Source of the DNA: JACKCP01 sp034007295 | GTDB taxonomy: Bacteria > Desulfobacterota > Desulfobacteria > Desulfobacterales > JACKCP01 | Direction of reading: 5' to 3' | DNA length: 32,948 bases | NCBI GenBank assembly: GCA_034007295.1 | Contig: JAVERC010000039.1 | Span: 1 to 32,948 of the forward strand | Part shown: piece after piece, positions 30,011-32,948 of the stretch | How the letters are laid out: each line of letters opens with the position of its first letter | Position numbering within the stretch: position 1 is the stretch's first letter | The notes under the pieces: generated by a model | Seen by the model: only the letters and a program-made list of their open reading frames with translations | Databases searched by the model: none | Told to the model about the DNA's origin: nothing | Position numbers and translations under genes: made by a program

Positions 30011-31693
30011 TTATCTTGTGAGCTGTCTGTATTTGATTCTATGTGGAATTTCAGCAGCTTTTCCAAGTCTTTTCTTTTTGTCTTTTTCATAATCAGAATA
30101 GTTTCCTTCAAACCATACAACATTTGAATCACCTTCAAAGGCTAAAATGTGTGTTGCTATTCTGTCTAAAAACCATCTGTCATGACTGATAATTACAGCA
30201 CAGCCGCCAAAATTTTCCAATGCTTCTTCCAAAGCTCTCATTGTATTAACATCAAGATCGTTTGTAGGCTCGTCAAGAAGCAATACATTTGCTCCATCTT
30301 TTAAAATACATGCAAGATGAACTCTGTTTCTTTCACCTCCGGAAAGCATGCGTACCTTTTTTTGCTGATCGCTTCCCGAAAAATTAAATCTTGCAACATA
30401 AGCTCTTGAGTTTACTTCCCTTCCCCCAAGATCAATTGTATCATTTCCTCCTGAAATAACTTCCCAGATTGATTTTTCAGGATCAAGTGTGCCTCTTAAC
30501 TGATCTGCATATGCAAGTTTTACTGATTCACCTTTTGATAAACTTCCTGATGTAGGTTCTTCCTGTCCTGTTATCATTTTAAAAAGAGTTGTTTTACCAG
30601 CACCGTTTGGACCAATAATACCAACAATTCCACCTGGAGGAAGCATGAAATTCATATTTTCGAATAAAAGCTTTTCACCAAAAACCTTTGAAATATTTTC
30701 AGCTTCAATAACTTTATTTCCAAGTCTTGGTCCTGGTGGAATAAAAATTTTAAGTTCGTCTACTCTTTTGTCACTTCCCTGGTTTAAAAGAGACTCATAG
30801 GATTTTATTCTTGCCTTTGACTTTGCCTGTCTTCCCTTTGGAGACATTTTTATCCACTCAAGTTCCCTTTGAAGGGTTTTTTGTCTTTCTGTTTCCTTTT
30901 TTTCTTCCTGATTAAGCCTGTTCTGTTTCTGCTCAAGCCATGAAGAATAATTACCCTTCCATGGAATTCCATAACCCTGGTCAAGCTCTAAAATCCATCC
31001 TGCAACATTATCAAGAAAATATCTGTCATGTGTTACTGCAATTACAGTACCCTCGTAGCTGTGAAGATGATGCTCAAGCCAGGCAACTGTTTCTGCATCA
31101 AGGTGGTTTGTTGGTTCATCAAGAAGAAGAATATCAGGTTTTTGAAGAAGAAGCCTGCAAAGTGCAACCCTTCTTTTTTCTCCTCCTGACAAAACTTTGG
31201 TCAAAGTATCTGAAGGCGGACATCTTAGTGCATCCATTGCCATTTCAAGCCTTGAGTCAACATCCCAGGCATCAAGAGTATCAAGCTTTTCCTGAAGCTC
31301 ACCCTGTCTTTCAATAAGAGCTGTCATTTCATCATCTGTCATTGGTTCTGCAAATTTTTCACTTATTGAGTTGTATTCCTTTAAAAGATCAACAAGCTCC
31401 TGCATTCCCTCTTCTACAATTTCTTTTACTGTTTTTTCAGGATCAAGTTCAGGCTCCTGCTCAAGATAACCAACAGAGTATCCAGGGGATAAAACTGCTT
31501 CACCGTTAAATTCCTTGTCAACTCCTGCCATTATTCTCAAAAGTGTACTTTTTCCTGCTCCGTTAAGCCCAAGAACTCCAATTTTAGCTCCGTAAAAATA
31601 GGAAAGAGAAATATCTTTTATTACAGGTTTATTCTGACGAAATTTACTTACTTTCATCATGGAATATATAATTTTATGCGGATCAATGCTCAT
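30011..31693 (-). CDS. ettA: Energy-dependent translational throttle protein EttA (ABC-F)
   Basis: Soluble ABC-F ATPase that binds the ribosomal E site and gates entry into elongation according to energy state. The 560-residue length and the ends match EttA. Domain 1 has Walker A GLNGAGKST, signature LSGGEKRRVAL and Walker B ILLLDEPTNHLD. The arm insertion follows VKEIVEEGMQELVDLLKEYN. The inter-domain linker (about 240-320) is charged and includes KMSPKGRQAKSKARIKSYE. Domain 2 has GPNGAGKTT, LSGGERNRVHL and VLLLDEPTNDLD. ATG 31693 is preceded by a purine-rich AGGAG stretch. No operon partner is visible. Confidence 0.94.
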   Translation of the reverse strand: MSIDPHKIIYSMMKVSKFRQNKPVIKDISLSYFYGAKIGVLGLNGAGKSTLLRIMAGVDKEFNGEAVLSPGYSVGYLEQEPELDPEKTVKEIVEEGMQELVDLLKEYNSISEKFAEPMTDDEMTALIERQGELQEKLDTLDAWDVDSRLEMAMDALRCPPSDTLTKVLSGGEKRRVALCRLLLQKPDILLLDEPTNHLDAETVAWLEHHLHSYEGTVIAVTHDRYFLDNVAGWILELDQGYGIPWKGNYSSWLEQKQNRLNQEEKKETERQKTLQRELEWIKMSPKGRQAKSKARIKSYESLLNQGSDKRVDELKIFIPPGPRLGNKVIEAENISKVFGEKLLFENMNFMLPPGGIVGIIGPNGAGKTTLFKMITGQEEPTSGSLSKGESVKLAYADQLRGTLDPEKSIWEVISGGNDTIDLGGREVNSRAYVARFNFSGSDQQKKVRMLSGGERNRVHLACILKDGANVLLLDEPTNDLDVNTMRALEEALENFGGCAVIISHDRWFLDRIATHILAFEGDSNVVWFEGNYSDYEKDKKKRLGKAAEIPHRIKYRQLTR

Positions 31694-31876
31694 ACAACAA
31701 AACTCCTTAGGTAATTAAATTTTTAAGAATTTATATCTATACCAAGACAATAAACTTTTGAACAGATTTTTGATTATTGGTAAATAAATTTGGATAAAAA
31801 ATCTTTATATGCTCTAAAGTTAAAATTTAAGAAATTATTGAAAAATAAATTAAAACAATTACACATAAAATTTTTA
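31694..31876. other. AT-rich upstream region of ettA
   Basis: First part of a 569-bp gene-free gap. It should hold the minus-strand ettA promoter. I see no ORF, RNA gene or confident promoter here; the rest of the gap is filled by two tandem repeat elements (copies E and D) and about 90 bp of AT-rich sequence before 32263. Confidence 0.4.
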
Positions 31877-32017
31877 ATGCTTGGCTGAAAAATAGATTTT
31901 TTTTAAAAGTTCAAAAAAGATTAAATTTTTAAACAGTCAGATATATAAGGTATTTTAATAATCAATTTTTAGATCGAAGATTAAAATATCCAAAAAAGGC
32001 CTTTTTCGTTCAGCAAC
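31877..32017 (-). mobile_element. MITE-like element, copy E (decayed, 141 bp)
   Basis: The end AAAAAAGGCC-TTTTTCGTTCAGCAAC (31992-32017) matches the element terminus. Going back 141 bp, ATGCTTGGCTGAAAAATAG and a T-run then GTTCAAAAAAGAT align with the opposite terminus of copy D with many substitutions. Length equals that of copy D, so it is an old full-length copy. TAATTA follows it. Confidence 0.65.
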
Positions 32018-32023
32018 TAATTA

Positions 32024-32164
32024 GTAATTGGCCGAAAACGAGAATTTTTTGTTCAGTTCAAGCAAGATGAAAAATTTAACCTTTAGGATACATTTAGTAT
32101 TTTGAGGATTAAATTTTGATTCTGACTTTAGAATGGACAAAAAAGGCCGTTTTCGTTCAGCAAC
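32024..32164 (-). mobile_element. MITE-like element, copy D (complete, 141 bp)
   Basis: It begins GTAATTGGCCGAAAACGAG and ends CCGTTTTCGTTCAGCAAC, the reverse orientation of copy B. TAATTA flanks it on both sides (32018-32023 and 32165-32170). It inserted directly at the end of the decayed copy E. It is nearly identical to copy B internally, which suggests recent mobility. Confidence 0.87.
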
Positions 32165-32262
32165 TAATTAAGTGATTGTCTTAAAGTATAATTGTATTTA
32201 GTCCAAATAAAAAATCTTCTTTTGAAATACATATCTGTTTAGGAATTGAATTTTAAATTTAT

Positions 32263-32948
32263 TTATACAGTAAAAGAAATATAAGTAACTCCAGAAATAT
32301 TGATATGCTTTATATCTTTTACAATTTTTGCAAGCATTATCATTCCAAGATTTTTCAGCTCATTTTGATCTGATTTTAAAATATTGGACGGAATTTTTAG
32401 ATTAACAACATCTGAAATAGATTTGCCAATAATTGCTTCAGTAAAGAGTCCCTGCTGGTTTCGTATAATTTTGAAAATAACGGCACCTTTAAAATTATTT
32501 TGTTCAGAAACTAGATGCATAAAAGTTTCTTCACAAGCCAGCTCTAAACGAGACAATTCAGATGATGACAGATTAAGGCTAGTTTTATTTGCTTTAATTT
32601 CACTTATAAGATCTTCCAGAGCATCAGGATTGGAATTAATGGAAAAGGAAATTTTTTGTCTTGGTGTAAGTCTTATAAGAATACTCATTAAAAAAGCACT
32701 GATTCCGCCCATGGCAACACCGTTTCCAAGCATTGGACGTAAAGATTCGGGAAAAAGCTGTGGAAAAAATTGTCCTGAATCAGCAATCATTCCAATTGTA
32801 ATTGAAATTCCTGCCATCAAACCAGTTTGGTTATTTAGTCCTGAATTTATTATTAATCCTATTCCAGCATAAAAAAGCATGGATGCTATGGCAATAAGCA
32901 TTCCTCCGACAACAGGACTTGGCATATCAAGAATAATTGCACCTGCTT
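32263..32948 (-). CDS. NCS2 (xanthine/uracil) permease fused to a C-terminal ATPase-like domain, 5' end outside window
   Basis: Partial gene; the frame stays open to the window edge, so the N-terminus is missing and no start codon can be given. The visible N-terminal part has the nucleobase-cation symporter-2 pattern DMPSPVVGGMLIAIASMLFYAGIGLI, then GLMAGISITIGMIAD and GVAMGGISAFLMSILIRL, i.e. the last transmembrane helices. After about 100 residues an extra cytoplasmic domain follows, with SSELSRLELACEETFMHLV, which resembles the N-box helix (ELxxAxxExxxN) of HATPase_c anti-sigma/serine kinase-type proteins, and ends LGMIMLAKIVKDIKHINISG...YISFTV. The Asn of the N-box is replaced. Such a fusion suggests a transporter that also signals or is regulated by nucleotide. 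The permease assignment is firm, the ATPase-like one moderate. Confidence 0.82.
   Translation of the reverse strand, partial: AGAIILDMPSPVVGGMLIAIASMLFYAGIGLIINSGLNNQTGLMAGISITIGMIADSGQFFPQLFPESLRPMLGNGVAMGGISAFLMSILIRLTPRQKISFSINSNPDALEDLISEIKANKTSLNLSSSELSRLELACEETFMHLVSEQNNFKGAVIFKIIRNQQGLFTEAIIGKSISDVVNLKIPSNILKSDQNELKNLGMIMLAKIVKDIKHINISGVTYISFTV

Noticed and set aside
31694..32262. Small protein or RNA gene in the gap between ettA and the permease
   Set aside because: No convincing ORF with SD, no tRNA or riboswitch pattern; the gap is mostly the two MITE copies.

Overview
This 33 kb window is AT-rich bacterial chromosome with ordinary gene density and no phage, IS transposase, CRISPR, rRNA or tRNA. 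The gene set suggests an anaerobic Desulfobacterota-like (deltaproteobacterial) organism: an octaheme c-type cytochrome with a cytochrome b partner, a DUF2760/double-Hsp70 operon, a class I Fe-S fumarase, a short-form ThiC, a CGGC protein and many small sensory proteins. The taxonomic guess is inference from content, not a search result.

The most interesting locus is 1996-4236. A secreted octaheme cytochrome of the octaheme tetrathionate reductase (OTR) type is interrupted by one in-frame TGA at 2299-2301. A GC-rich hairpin with a GG-containing loop lies about 20 nt downstream, where a bacterial SECIS element is expected. All eight CxxCH motifs are present only if the TGA is read through, and the half after the TGA has no signal peptide. 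I read it as selenocysteine replacing the active-site cysteine of the family. A cytochrome b subunit follows 3 nt later.

Layout: 91-1792 holds cmoA-cmoB (tRNA U34 modification, minus strand). 1996-4236 is the selenocysteine-type octaheme cytochrome and its cytochrome b (plus). 4325-11468 is a tight minus-strand operon, in transcription order DUF2760 membrane protein, Hsp70, Hsp70 with a long C-terminal extension, amidoligase, and C26 glutamine-amidotransferase-like hydrolase. 11546-14623 (minus) holds exonuclease III, an HDOD protein, a CGGC protein and an unknown HAD-like protein, followed by a rhodanese on the plus strand (14704-15036). 15423-20256 (minus) holds a LEA/WHy lipoprotein, a chemoreceptor and a VWA-TSP3-OmpA lipoprotein. 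20401-22978 is a fumarase / YqaA-like membrane protein / PAS-like protein operon in which the YqaA-like gene appears to start with AUA. 23102-24472 (plus) has an ECF-type sigma factor and a ferritin-like protein. 24686-27816 (minus) has an acetate-type transporter, 3-hydroxybutyryl-CoA dehydrogenase and thiC, the last behind a TPP riboswitch and intrinsic terminator. 28063-29841 (minus) is a thioesterase / diguanylate cyclase / PAS operon. Then come ettA and the 3' part of an NCS2 permease fused to an ATPase-like domain.

A dispersed MITE-like element (about 130-141 bp when complete, imperfect terminal inverted repeats, 6-bp TWWWWA target duplications) occurs seven times, always at gene ends or between genes. 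Two copies sit exactly at a gene end, so that the first base of the element completes the TAG stop codon (cmoB and the sigma factor).
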